A stretch of DNA of 55,229 nucleotides from Geotalea toluenoxydans JCM 15764 (lineage in GTDB: Bacteria; Desulfobacterota; Desulfuromonadia; Geobacterales; Geobacteraceae): positions 1 through 55,229 of the forward strand of contig NZ_BBCJ01000031.1 in the NCBI RefSeq assembly GCF_001311985.1, read 5' to 3'. Positions within the stretch are counted from its first letter, which is position 1; each line of letters begins with the position of its first letter. This document shows, piece after piece, positions 38,066-47,796 of this stretch. The position numbers and the translations under genes were made by a program. The notes beneath the pieces were generated by a model, which ran no database searches, was not told the DNA's origin, and saw only the letters and a program-made list of their open reading frames with translations.

Positions 38066-39970
38066 ATGACAAGGTTAAGCTCACCAGAAAAATTGGAATG
38101 CGCCAGGAAGGAAATAATCTCCAAGATAGATCCGGCCAAGCCTTGTATCTCAGTCTGCGCCGGTGCCGGCTGTCTTGCCTCGGGGGCGGCAGATGTCATT
38201 GCCGCTTTCAAGACGGAGCTTGAATTCCATAACCTGACGACGGAAGTGAACACCAAGGGAACGGGCTGCCCCGGCTTTTGCGAGCGGGGGCCGATCGTGA
38301 TGATCTATCCGGAGGAGATCTGCTATCTCCGGGTAAAGCCCGAAGACGTTCCCGAGATCGTCTCCCACACCATCAAGGAGAAGAAGGTGGTGGAGCGCCT
38401 CCTCTACGTGGACCCGGCGACAGGAAACAAGGCGACCAAAGAATCGGACATTCCGTTCTACAAGAACCAGCAGCGCAATATCCTCAGCGAGAACATCAGG
38501 ATCGATTCCAAGAGCATCGATGACTACCTGGCCATCGGCGGCTACTCGGCCCTCTCCAAGGTTCTTTTTCAGATGAAGCCCGAGGATGTCATGGCCGAAA
38601 TCAAGAAATCGAACCTGCGCGGTCGTGGTGGTGGCGGCTTCCCCGCCTGGCGCAAGTGGGAGGAATCCCGCAATGCGCCCGACCCGATCAAGTACGTGAT
38701 CGTCAATGCCGACGAGGGGGACCCCGGGGCATTCATGGACCGGGCGCTTATCGAAGGTAATCCCCACTCAATCCTGGAGGGACTGATCATCGGCGCCTAT
38801 GCTGTCGGCGCCCATGAGGGATTCATCTATGTCCGCCAGGAATATCCCCTGGCCGTGGAGAACATCAACCTGGCCATCAGGCAGGCTGAGGAGCGCGGCC
38901 TTGTGGGCAAGAATATCCTCGGCTCCAATTACGATTTTACCGTCAAGGTCCACATGGGGGCCGGCGCCTTTGTCTGCGGCGAGTCTTCGGCACTGATGAC
39001 CGCCCTTGAGGGGCGGGCAGGCGAGCCAAGGCCCAAGTACATCCATACAGCCGTCAAGGGGGTCTGGGACCATCCGAGCGTGCTTAACAACGTGGAAACC
39101 TGGGCCAACGTGACCCAGATCATCAACAAAGGGGCCGACTGGTTTACACAGTTCGGAACCGAGGGGAGCAAGGGGACGAAGATCTTCTCCCTGGTGGGCA
39201 AGATCACCAATACCGGCCTTGTTGAAGTTCCCATGGGCGTGACCCTCAAGGACATCATCCAGAACATCGGCGGCGGTATTCCCGGGGGCAAGAAGTTCAA
39301 GGCCGTGCAGACCGGCGGTCCTTCCGGAGGCTGCATCCCCGAGGCTCAGCTGGATCTGGTGGTCGACTTCGATCAGCTCACGAAAGCGGGCTCGATGATG
39401 GGCTCCGGCGGTATGATCGTCATGGATGAAGATACTTGCATGGTGGATATTGCCCGGTACTTCATCGACTTCCTCAAGGATGAATCCTGCGGCAAGTGTA
39501 CCCCGTGCCGGGAGGGGATCAGGCAGATGCTCAAGGTCCTGACCAACATCACCACCGGTAAGGGTAAAGAGGGGGACATCGAGCTTCTGGAGGAACTGGC
39601 AGAGTCCACGGGTGCCGCTCTGTGCGCACTGGGCAAAAGCGCCCCCAATCCGGTCTTGAGCACCATTCGCTATTTCCGGGATGAATACGAGGCCCATATC
39701 CGGCATAAGAAGTGCCCTGCACTTTCATGCAAGGAACTGATCGCCTTTCATATCCAGCCGGACAAGTGCAAGGCCTGCGGCACCTGTTTCAAGCAGTGCC
39801 CCGCCGAGGCCATCGAGGGGGGCAAGAAGCGGATTCACATTGTCGACCAGGATAAGTGTACCAAGTGCGGAACCTGTCTTGACGTCTGCCCGAAACAATT
39901 CGGTGCGGTGCGGAAAATTTCCGGGGAACCGGTTCCGGCCCCAGTCCCTGAAGAAAAAAGAGCCCTGTGA
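38066..39970 (+). CDS. bamH: NuoF-like FMN subunit BamH
   Basis: A protein of 634 residues related to the 51-kDa subunit of complex I. Residues 1-120 form a thioredoxin-like [2Fe-2S] domain (CAGAGCLASGA). The FMN/NADH-binding core carries LRGRGGGGFPAWRKWE and NADEGDPGAFMDR, followed by the [4Fe-4S] motif ESCGKCTPCREG. Two ferredoxin-type clusters close the protein (CKACGTCFKQCP and CTKCGTCLDVCP). It is the likely entry or exit point for NADH electrons. ATG 38066 has AAGGG upstream; a GTG at 38048 overlaps bamG but lacks a ribosome site. Intact frame. Confidence 0.9.
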   Translation: MTRLSSPEKLECARKEIISKIDPAKPCISVCAGAGCLASGAADVIAAFKTELEFHNLTTEVNTKGTGCPGFCERGPIVMIYPEEICYLRVKPEDVPEIVSHTIKEKKVVERLLYVDPATGNKATKESDIPFYKNQQRNILSENIRIDSKSIDDYLAIGGYSALSKVLFQMKPEDVMAEIKKSNLRGRGGGGFPAWRKWEESRNAPDPIKYVIVNADEGDPGAFMDRALIEGNPHSILEGLIIGAYAVGAHEGFIYVRQEYPLAVENINLAIRQAEERGLVGKNILGSNYDFTVKVHMGAGAFVCGESSALMTALEGRAGEPRPKYIHTAVKGVWDHPSVLNNVETWANVTQIINKGADWFTQFGTEGSKGTKIFSLVGKITNTGLVEVPMGVTLKDIIQNIGGGIPGGKKFKAVQTGGPSGGCIPEAQLDLVVDFDQLTKAGSMMGSGGMIVMDEDTCMVDIARYFIDFLKDESCGKCTPCREGIRQMLKVLTNITTGKGKEGDIELLEELAESTGAALCALGKSAPNPVLSTIRYFRDEYEAHIRHKKCPALSCKELIAFHIQPDKCKACGTCFKQCPAEAIEGGKKRIHIVDQDKCTKCGTCLDVCPKQFGAVRKISGEPVPAPVPEEKRAL

Positions 39971-39979
39971 GAGAAAACT

Positions 39980-40606
39980 ATGAGCGAAATCCACTTGCAG
40001 ATCGATGGAAAAGAAGTTGTCGCCAGTGAAGGAATGACAATTCTGGAGGCGGCGAAGACGGTGGGCATCTCCATCCCCAGCCTTTGCCACTCTGAAAAGC
40101 TGGAGCCTTACGGCGGATGCCGGATTTGTACCGTGGAAGTTGAAGTCCGCGGCTGGCCGAAGTTGGTCGCCGGCTGCATCTACCCGGTTGAGAAGGACCT
40201 GGTGGTAAGGACCAAATCGGAGAAGGTGAACAAAATCCGCAAGGTGCTGATAGAAGAGATGCTGGCCCATGCTCCCGACGCCGAATTATTGAAAGAGCTG
40301 GCCACGGAGTACGGAGCGGACAAGGATCGCTTTGAAAAACATCCCTCCTTCTGCATTCACTGTGGCCTGTGTGTCAGGTACTGCGCCGAGATCAAGAAAA
40401 AGAACGCTGTCGGTTTCGTCGACCGGGGTTCTAACCGGGAGATCAGCTTCATTCCCGAGATTGCAGCCAAGGAATGCTGGGACTGCAAGGAGTGTTTCCC
40501 CCTCTGCCCCACCTCGGCGCTGCAGGCGGCATACGTGCTGGCCGAGTCGCTGATGACTCCGCCGGAGAGTATGGGCTGTTCCTGCAGTAGCGGGCAAAAG
40601 GGATAG
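39980..40606 (+). CDS. bamI: NuoG N-terminal-like iron-sulfur subunit BamI
   Basis: A 208-residue protein like the N-terminal part of the 75-kDa subunit of complex I. A [2Fe-2S] domain (CHSEKLEPYGGCRIC) is followed by two [4Fe-4S] motifs (CIHCGLCVRYCAE and CWDCKECFPLCP). It lies nine bases after bamH and ends the operon, with a strong terminator 45 bases downstream. Frame intact. It wires BamH to the rest of the complex. Confidence 0.88.
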   Translation: MSEIHLQIDGKEVVASEGMTILEAAKTVGISIPSLCHSEKLEPYGGCRICTVEVEVRGWPKLVAGCIYPVEKDLVVRTKSEKVNKIRKVLIEEMLAHAPDAELLKELATEYGADKDRFEKHPSFCIHCGLCVRYCAEIKKKNAVGFVDRGSNREISFIPEIAAKECWDCKECFPLCPTSALQAAYVLAESLMTPPESMGCSCSSGQKG

Positions 40607-40650
40607 CCGGACCCGCTGAACCCTTGCAGTTGACCGGCAATATACTGGTC

Positions 40651-40702
40651 AGGCCTTGAGAGGAGCCGAATCGTCCGGTCTTATTTCAAGGCCTTTTTTT
40701 TT
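40651..40702 (+). terminator. intrinsic terminator of the bam operon
   Basis: AGGCCTTGA at 40651-40659 pairs perfectly with TCAAGGCCT at 40686-40694, followed by nine T. The loop is long (26 bases) but the stem and T-run are convincing. Confidence 0.8.
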
Positions 40703-40737
40703 ACCTCCAGCTCACCCCCTGCTCACTGGCGTTCGCT

Positions 40738-40760
40738 TCCCCCCTATGGAATAGGGGGGA
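40738..40760. repeat. perfect inverted repeat TCCCCCCTAT/ATAGGGGGGA
   Basis: Ten-base arms separated by GGA. The repeat overlaps the stop codon of the gamma-carbonic-anhydrase-like gene, whose last residues (PPPSIPPIP) are encoded by it. It belongs to the same G-rich repeat family as 33552 and 50299. Confidence 0.7.
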
Positions 40761-41337
40761 TTGAGGGGGGTGGACTTATCCTTCCGCGATTGGGCTCGGC
40801 CTCCGTGAGCGGCTTCGCTTCCTTCATGGACACCAGGGACTGGGCCGCCAGCCACTGATAGAGCAGGGTTCCTTGCGCCTTCCTGTTGATCTCTTCTTTT
40901 TCCAGCGGACGGATTTCCCTGGCGGGCATCCCCCCGATCAGCATGTTCGCACCGGTCGTCATGCCCGACTTGACGAAAGCCATGGCGGCAACGAAGGAAT
41001 TCTCACCAATGACTGCGTGGTCCATCACTACGGCGTTCATGCCGATCAGCGCATTCCTGCCGATGGTGCAGCCGTGCAGGATGGCCCCGTGGCCCACATG
41101 GCCGTTTTCCCCGACGATGACATCCACCTCTGGAAATGAATGGATGACGCAGGTGTCCTGAATGTTGGCTCCGGCGCCGATGACGATACGGCCGAGATCG
41201 CCCCGCAGGCAGGCGCACGCCCCGATGTAGCAGTTCGGCCCGATGATCACGTCGCCGATGAAGACCGCATCGGGATGGACGAATGACGTCGGATCGATTA
41301 CCGGGATCATTCCACCCATTTCATATACTTTTGCCAT
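40744..41337 (-). CDS. gamma-carbonic-anhydrase-like hexapeptide-repeat protein
   Basis: A 197-residue left-handed beta-helix protein of the PaaY/CaiE/gamma-carbonic anhydrase group. Metal-binding histidines are in CVIHSFPE and GHVGHGAILHGC. PaaY-type members are thioesterases or accessory proteins in aromatic CoA pathways, and a carbonic anhydrase role is also possible. The start has GGAGG eight bases upstream. The C-terminal proline-rich tail (after residue 185) comes from an inserted G-rich repeat and is probably not part of the fold. Confidence 0.78.
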   Translation of the reverse strand: MAKVYEMGGMIPVIDPTSFVHPDAVFIGDVIIGPNCYIGACACLRGDLGRIVIGAGANIQDTCVIHSFPEVDVIVGENGHVGHGAILHGCTIGRNALIGMNAVVMDHAVIGENSFVAAMAFVKSGMTTGANMLIGGMPAREIRPLEKEEINRKAQGTLLYQWLAAQSLVSMKEAKPLTEAEPNRGRISPPPSIPPIP

Positions 41338-41451
41338 GGTTATTATCCTCCGAAAAGCCATTAGCCCCATTCCTCGCGATGCCGGAGAAATGGGGCCGTT
41401 TTGGGTCACCCTGTAAGATAACTAGCCATATCAGCAAGTCATTGAAAAATC

Positions 41452-41574
41452 CAGGTTGTTCAAAAATGGCCAGGTCGTCGCACCCGCAGAAAGCCCTGCG
41501 GAGGCGTAGCAGCGCTACGCCGCACAAGGTGGCTTTCGAGGACGGCGGCGAGATGGCCGTTTTTCAACGACCTG
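41452..41574. repeat. miniature inverted-repeat element, about 123 bases
   Basis: The ends CAGGTTGTTCAAAAATGGCC (41452) and the reverse of GGCCGTTTTTCAACGACCTG (to 41574) are imperfect terminal inverted repeats. The centre holds GGCGTAGC-AGC-GCTACGCC, a perfect hairpin. No coding capacity. I associate this sequence type with dispersed intergenic repeats in Geobacter genomes. It abuts the stop codon of the dehydrogenase gene. Confidence 0.75.
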
Positions 41575-42510
41575 CTAAGCTAAGGGCTGCAGCATCTCCT
41601 CAGCGGTGCCTATGACATACTTGGACATGTCCAGGGGCTTGGGGTTGCGGGGGTCGCTCCAGTCGTAGAATCCCTTGCCGCTGCTGGCGCCGTACTCTCC
41701 GTTCTTCACCATCCGCATGAGCGTCAGGGGCGGATACATGCGGGGATCGTTGGACGCCTGATACATCTGCAGGGCCACCCGCAGCATGGTGGGGGCGGTG
41801 ACGAAATCATGCAGCTTGAAGGTCCCCTGGGGGTGCCCCAGACTGGTGTACAAGCCGGTATCCCCGTCCTCCACCGTAATCTTTCCCTGCTCCAGCAAGC
41901 GCACCGCATCCAGCATCTGGGGCACGAGCAGACGATTGACCCAGAACCCCGGAATGTTCGGCGCCAGGAACGGCGCCTTTTTCATGTTCAGCAGGGTCTG
42001 GCGGGTAAATTCAATGGTCTCGCTGCTGGTCTTGGCTCCCGGCACCACCTCGACCCCCGGCATCAGGGGGACCGGATTCATGCCGTGGGTGACGATGGAG
42101 CGATCCGGCCGGCCGCCGGCCTGGGCCATGGGGTCGATGTCGAGGCTGCTGCTGTTGGACCAGAACACCACCGATGGGGGAAGCTGGGGCAGGTAGTCGG
42201 CAAGCACCGAACATTTCAGCTTCAGATCTTCGAAGATCACCTCCAGAAATACGTCACAACCCTTGGCTGCATCGATAAACGCTCCCTTCTCGTCGTGGAC
42301 GCGTATCTTTCCCATGGCATTCGAAACAAAGTTCGGGTCGTCGTGCTTGAACTTCTTGGCAGCGGTGGCAGCAAGCTTCTCACAGCCGGCGACCGTCCCG
42401 GCCAGTGTCTGCGGGCTGGCGTCGTGACAATGTACTTCGTGTCCGTTCATGGCGCATTGGGTAATCCAGCCGCGTCCCATAATTCCCGTACCCAGAATGG
42501 CAAATTTCAT
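41575..42510 (-). CDS. 3-hydroxyacyl-CoA dehydrogenase
   Basis: A 311-residue NAD-dependent dehydrogenase. The Rossmann motif is ILGTGIMGRGWITQCAMNGHEV; the catalytic serine/histidine region includes SNSSSL and THGMNPVPLMPGVEVV, and NIPGFWVNRLLVPQMLDAVRL is the family's C-terminal signature. It oxidises a 3-hydroxyacyl-CoA, probably 3-hydroxypimeloyl-CoA or a shorter product after BamA. The C-terminus carries the SSGKGFYDW motif. It has a bam-type promoter of its own at 42611-42583, placing it in the benzoate regulon. Confidence 0.87.
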   Translation of the reverse strand: MKFAILGTGIMGRGWITQCAMNGHEVHCHDASPQTLAGTVAGCEKLAATAAKKFKHDDPNFVSNAMGKIRVHDEKGAFIDAAKGCDVFLEVIFEDLKLKCSVLADYLPQLPPSVVFWSNSSSLDIDPMAQAGGRPDRSIVTHGMNPVPLMPGVEVVPGAKTSSETIEFTRQTLLNMKKAPFLAPNIPGFWVNRLLVPQMLDAVRLLEQGKITVEDGDTGLYTSLGHPQGTFKLHDFVTAPTMLRVALQMYQASNDPRMYPPLTLMRMVKNGEYGASSGKGFYDWSDPRNPKPLDMSKYVIGTAEEMLQPLA

Positions 42511-42582
42511 AATCTTCCTCCTCCAGTGGATTTACAAATCGGCAACGTGATCAGTATATGGTGCCGCATCTAAATCGGTAAT

Positions 42583-42611
42583 TAAGCACCATAATACATA
42601 TTTTATGCCAA
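42583..42611 (-). promoter_or_regulatory. bam-type promoter of the dehydrogenase gene
   Basis: On the minus strand TTGGCA (42611-42606), 17 bases, then TGCTTA (42588-42583) continuing ATTACC. The spacer TAAAATATGTATTATGG resembles that of the bamB promoter. The start codon follows after about 70 bases. The remaining 42612-42827 holds no gene; GAAAG/CTTTC inverted repeats lie at 42817-42829 and TTCTTT/AAAGAA at 42791-42810. Confidence 0.65.
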
Positions 42612-42827
42612 TATGGCCACCTGTCAGCTGACGAAATGCCGTAACCTTGTAACATTACGGAATCGAAAGGTTATTTTTGATGGCTGGGGGCAGGTTGGAC
42701 GCTGGGGGAGTGGCAGTCGGAAGGGCAACCAGGCGCTCATGTGAAACAAGTTTGCCTGCTGAGGGAAGATAAGGGAGAATTTGCAGCGTTTTCTTTCACA
42801 TTGTAAAGAAAGAATGGAAAGAAACTT

Positions 42828-44191
42828 TCACCTCAGCGTTGTTTTTCCCAGCCCATAGGTTCTTATTTTTGCCCGCAGGGTCGGCCGGGAAATCTGCAGG
42901 GCCTGACAGGTCTTGCCCAGACTCCATTCGTAGGATTCCAGGGCGAACAGGATATGGTCGCGCTCGGCATCGGCCAGGCTCTTTACCGAGCGCTCCGTGG
43001 CCGGCTGGTAGCGGTCTCCGTCCAGGGACGCTGCCAATTCTTCCTCGGACAGTACCGTCGATTTGGTCATCAGGGCGGCACGGGTCAGGGTGTTTTCCAG
43101 CTCCCGCACGTTGCCAGGCCAATCGCGCTTCATCAGTTCACCGATCGCCCCTTCCGACAACATCCGGGGGCGCAGGGCGGTGCGTGCGGCAATCTTTTCC
43201 AGGAGAAACCGGGCCAGGTCGGGAATATCGGAACGCCTGTCCCGCAGGGGGGGCATATGGATGGTGACGACCTTGAGCCGGAAGTAAAGGTCCTCGCGGA
43301 AGGTTCCCTCGGCGACCATGGCCAGGAGGTCGCGATTGGTGGCGGCGATGATCCTGGCGTTGGACTGGATGGGCGCTACTCCCCCCACGCGCACGAATTG
43401 CCCCTCCTGCAGGAAGCGCAGCAGGCGGCTCTGCAGGTGCAGCGGCAGTTCACCGATCTCGTCGAAAAACACCGTCCCGTCGCCGGTCAGTTCGATACGC
43501 CCGGCGCGGGTCCGGTCGGCCCCGGTGAATGCCCCTTTTTCGTAACCGAACAACTCGCTCTCCACCAGTGACGGCGCCAGGGTGGAGCAGTCCATGACGG
43601 TAAAGGGTTTATTGTTCCACGGGCTGTTGCGGTGGATCGCCTGGGCGACCATGTCCTTGCCGGTGCCGCTCTCACCCTGCACCAGCACTGTGACCCTCGC
43701 CCCGGAGGCAAGGGCGATCTTCTTGAACACCTCCTTCATCGCCTTGCTTTTGCCGATCAGGTGCAGCGTGTCCAACCCAACTAGCGGCTGGTTTGCCGGC
43801 TCATCCTCAACCGTTGCCGGAGCGGCAGTCCTCATCGCACGCAGCCTTTTCAGGACGCTGTCCATCTCGTCGATGTCTATGGGCTTGTGCAGGTAATCGA
43901 ATGCCCCCGCCTTAATGGCCTGGATGGTGCTCTCCATGTCCTGGTGGGCGGTGATCATGATCACCTCGGCATGGGGCACACGGGAGCGGAGTTCTTTCAG
44001 GACCTCCAGGCCATCCATGTCGGGCAGCCTGATGTCCAGAACCACCAGGTCGGGTTGCATCCTTTTAGCCAGAGAAATTCCCTTTTTGCCGTCGGGGGCC
44101 GTATGGACGTTCCATGACCGCAACTGGAAGAAGACCTCCATGGACTGGAGGATGGAGGCTGATCGTCGATAACGAGAACCGTATCTGCCAT
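42828..44191 (-). CDS. bamW: NtrC-type response regulator BamW (one frameshift)
   Basis: A sigma54-dependent response regulator of about 454 residues. The receiver starts MADTVLVIDDQ and has its phosphorylation aspartate in VVLDIRLPDMDGL. The AAA domain shows Walker A GESGTGKD and the sigma54 loop GAFTGA; the C-terminus is a Fis-type helix-turn-helix (TCQALQISRPTLRAKIRTYG). The frame changes near 44160 just after the receiver start. In Geobacter metallireducens bamVW regulates aromatic degradation. The gene follows bamV with two bases between. A sigma54 promoter at 45895 is the obvious nearby target. Confidence 0.83.
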
Positions 44192-44193
44192 GG

Positions 44194-45693
44194 TCACTGC
44201 TCCAGGGGCAACCGCAGGCAGACCCGGAGTCCCCGCGGTTGACGAATGCCGACTTCCACGCTCCGCCGTGTGCTTCGACGATTTTCTTCACATTGTCCAG
44301 TCCCAGGCCGATGCGCCGTTTCTGTTTCTCGTCAAAGTAGTAAGGCAGGAGTTCCACGGGAATGCCCGGCCCGTTGTCGGCGACGCAGATACTCCCCCAC
44401 CGGCTTCCCTGGTGTTCAACCCTTCCCGATGAAACATAGATCCGACCCCCTCGCGGCACCGCCTCGATGGCATTGAAAAGGAGGTTCACCAGGGTCTGCT
44501 CGATGCGGTGGGGGTCGATTCTCAGGCGATCAAGCTTGGGACTCAACCGCAGGGAGACGTGCACTCCCTTATGCTCCATGCGCGTCCGGAGTGCGTCCAC
44601 GCAATCCTGGATGAAGGGGCGCAGGAGTACGATTTCCCGGTTCAGGCTGAACGGCCGGGCGAGGTGCATCATCTCCAGCACCGAGCGCTCGATGCTCTCC
44701 ACCTCTTTGCGGGAGATCTCCAGCAGGCGATGGTGGGTGGGATTGCCGTGAAGTTCCGCTGCCAGCATCTGCACATTCATCTTGATGGCGGTCAACGGGT
44801 TGCGGATATCGTGGGCCAGGGAGGCAGCCTGTTGGGCGAGGGCGTTGAGCGTCTCCGCCTCCCTTGTTTTCTGCTCTAGTGCTCTACGTTCGCTGATGTC
44901 CCTGCAGATCCCAAGGCTGGCCTCTTTCCCTTCATAAAAGGAAATTCTGGACAGTGTTTCTGTCGGCAGTTTCCTGCCGTCTGCCAGCAGGCGGGAGTAT
45001 TCCACAGGGCTGGACCCCAGGCTGGCACGGGATTGGGTGTAGGAGGTCTCCACATCCCCCCTGGATTCCGGGGTGACCAGCTCAAGAAACGGCATCCCCA
45101 CAACCTCTTCCACCGAGCGGCCATGCATGGCGCAAAAGGCGCTGTTGGCAAAGACTACCACCCCGTCGTGGAGAACATAATAGCCGTCGCGGATGTCCTC
45201 CACCAGCCTTGTACTTGCTCTCCGATTCCGACAGTTCCCTTGTCCTCTTTGCAACTTCATTCTCCAGCACGACGGTCTGCTGCCGCATATACTCTTCATG
45301 GAGCCCCTGGAAAAAATCGCTGAATTTTCCCACCGTCTGGGAGATGCAGCTCCCCAGCCGGGCGATGGCCTCGTCCCGCTCTCCATCCCGTGCATTCCTG
45401 ATGATAAGCGGCGTCACCACCTGCTGATAGAGCATGAAGGCCTTTTGCACGTCGGACAGTTTGTATCCCTGGGCAAGTCTCCTGCGCGCAATGAAGGTGA
45501 TGAAGGCATCGAGCTCGTCCCAGCCTCCTCCGTCGAGAACCAGGCTATAGGCAGCAGTCGCCTGACTGACAAGTGGTCTCAGATCGGACTCATTTTCGTG
45601 AGAGTAGGGAGCCGCCTGATCGGAAAGCAACCTGCTGACCCAGACATCGATTATCTCTGACTGGTATGTATCCAGTATTTTAAAAATATCCAT
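44194..45693 (-). CDS. bamV: PAS-containing sensor histidine kinase BamV (two frameshifts)
   Basis: A cytoplasmic histidine kinase of about 500 residues. The N-terminal 150 residues form an all-helical sensor-like region (RsbRD-like), then a coiled coil leads to a PAS domain (DGYYVLHDGVVVFANSAFC). The phosphoacceptor is in SLAHDIRNPLTAIK, and N and G boxes (LLFNAIEAVP, VADNGPGIP) complete the ATPase. No membrane segment is seen, so it probably senses an intracellular aromatic or its CoA ester. Frame changes near 45215 and 44235; after the second, the protein ends LRLPLEQ at 44194. GGGAG precedes the start. Confidence 0.8.
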
Positions 45694-45840
45694 TACAACT
45701 CCCGGTTGTCCGATTCTTCCGGGACAACGGCGCGCACTGCCTGGTGAAAGTAATTTTCCCTGTATTTCCGCGCGAGTTCATTCTCATGAAGTAAAAAACG
45801 ATGTTATTGAAAAGAATCATCACGTCCTAACTATACCATT

Positions 45841-45853
45841 GAAAGATTCTTTC
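45841..45853. promoter_or_regulatory. palindrome GAAAGATTCTTTC, candidate BamW site
   Basis: A perfect palindrome 42 bases upstream of the sigma54 promoter. A related GAAAG-AAA-CTTTC lies at 42817-42829 at the end of bamW, upstream of the dehydrogenase. Position suggests an enhancer site; binding is inference. Confidence 0.4.
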
Positions 45854-45894
45854 CACAACCATTTAAAAGACCGCAACAAAACACTGTTTCCGTA

Positions 45895-45910
45895 TGGCAT
45901 GATGCTTGCT
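45895..45910 (+). promoter_or_regulatory. sigma54 (-24/-12) promoter of the aryl-acid ligase
   Basis: TGGCATG-ATGC-TTGCT matches the sigma54 consensus TGGCACG-N4-TTGCW at all but one informative base. The ligase start is 84 bases downstream. The surrounding 45694-45994 contains no gene. Confidence 0.75.
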
Positions 45911-45994
45911 GATCCTCTCATAAACAGGCCAAAACGATGAATGATTATCGGATGGGTGGTTGCCATGAACAATACTGAAAGGAGGATTACTAGT

Positions 45995-47645
45995 ATGATA
46001 AAAAACGGTTTTATTGATTGGCCGGAAGATTTTGCACAGCGGTACCGGGATGCGGGCTACTGGCGAGATCAGACAATAGCGAGGTGCTGGCAGAAAGCTT
46101 CGGACGTTTCGCTGACAGAACCGCCCTCATCGCCGAAGACGGGACACGCTATACCTATGCCGATCTGGAGCGGCTCTCCACCCGCCTTGCCCTGCATTTC
46201 AATCACCTGGGACTCCAACCGTACGATCGGGTCATCCACCAGATTCCCAACAGCCCGGTGAGCGTCCTGACGTTTCTCGGGCTGCTCAAGGCGGGCGCCG
46301 TGCCGGTGATGACATTGCCTCCCCACCGGGAGGCCGAGGTCGGCCACTTTGCCAAGCTTTCCGGGGCGCGCGGCTATGCCATAGCCAGCCAGGTGCGTGA
46401 GTTCGACTTCCAGGCCCTGGCCGGAACGATCCAGGAACAGAATCCGTCCCTGGAATTTGTACTGGTAACCGGCGGCATGCCCCGTCCCGGCTACCAGTCC
46501 ATCGATGCCATGCTGCTCGACCACATCGAGGAACGGGCAGACAGTACCAGCCTGCCGCGACCCGATCCGGATTTTCCTGCCGTGCTGCTCCTGTCCGGGG
46601 GGACCACCGGCATTCCGAAGCTCATACCGAGAACCCACAACGACTATGCCTACAACTTTCTCCGCTGCGCAGAAGTATGCGGGCTGGACGGGGAGACCTC
46701 CGTTCTCGTCGCGGTGCCGCAGGCACACAATTTTGCCCTTGCCTGTCCGGGGCTTTTGGGCACCCTTGCCACCGGCGGCTGCGAACTGCTGTCGGCAAAC
46801 ACCGCTACCGAGCGCCTCATGAGGCTGATAGAGCAGCACCGGTTGACCCATTTCATTGCCGTGCCGACGATGATTCTCGGACTCCTCGACCACCCCGAGC
46901 GGCACAGGTACGATCTCTCTTCCCTGCGGATGATCCTTACCGGCGGCTCGAAGCTCAACCCGGAAGTGCCCTGCGTCTGTGTCCGGAACTGGGGTGTGAC
47001 GTCCTGCAGGTCCTGGGCATGGCGGAAGGGCCGCTCTATTGGACACGTCTGGAAGACCCGGACGAGGTTCGGCTGCACACCCAGGGGCGTCCCCAGTCCC
47101 CTGGCGACGAATTCCGCATCGTCGACCCGGAGAGTGGCAAGGAAGTGGCGCCGGGGGAAGTGGGAGAGCTCTGGTGCCGGGGTCCCCATACCATCCGTGG
47201 TTACTACCGCGCCGACGAGCACAATGCACGTGCTTTCAGCCCCGATGGCTTCTACAAGTCGGGAGACCTGGTGCGGCTGCACCCCAGCGGCAACATTGTT
47301 GTCGAAGGGCGGAACAAGGACTGCATCAACAGGGGAGGGGAAAAGATCAGCGCCGAAGAAATCGAGAATCATCTCATCGCCCATGGATCGGTGCTCAACT
47401 GTGCAGTCGTCGCCATGCCGGACGCCATTTTCGGTGAAAAATGCTGTGCCTTTGTCGTCCCCGCTCCGGGCGCTTCCCTGACCCTGGAGGGTCTGTGCGA
47501 ATTTCTCATCAAGGAAAGAAAGATCGCCCGCTTCAAGCTTCCGGAGCGGTTGGAGACCTTGGACGCCCTTCCCCTGACCAACGTGGGCAAGGTCAACAAA
47601 AAAGCCCTGCGTGAGATCATCGTGCAACTCCAGCAGGCAGCATGA
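45995..47645 (+). CDS. aryl-acid AMP ligase, probably salicylate-activating (two frameshifts)
   Basis: An AMP-forming ligase of about 550 residues, closest in pattern to the EntE/DhbE aryl-acid adenylating enzymes (DWPEDFAQRYRDAGYWRDQT at the N-terminus, P-loop LLSGGTTGIPK near residue 198). Substrate-pocket residues can be placed by the DhbE numbering: the HNF motif gives Asn246 and Phe247, then Cys251 and Leu348, corresponding to DhbE 235, 236, 240 and 337. Cys and Leu at the last two are the pattern of salicylate-activating rather than dihydroxybenzoate-activating enzymes. The frame changes near 46080 and 46975. The start has GGAGGA eight bases upstream. No carrier protein gene is near, so transfer to CoA is likely. 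PLTNVGK fits the PX4GK acetylation pattern. Confidence 0.75.
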
Positions 47646-47796
47646 TCACCTGGTGACATGCCCGCAAAGGGGCGCATGGCAGGACATTTCAACATTTTTA
47701 TGCATATATCGCTTTCCGGCGATTCGGACCACCTTCAACCATGGGGCGGCCGGCAGAGGGAAAAGCCGATGCCGCCCGGAATCTGAGAGGATCAAC

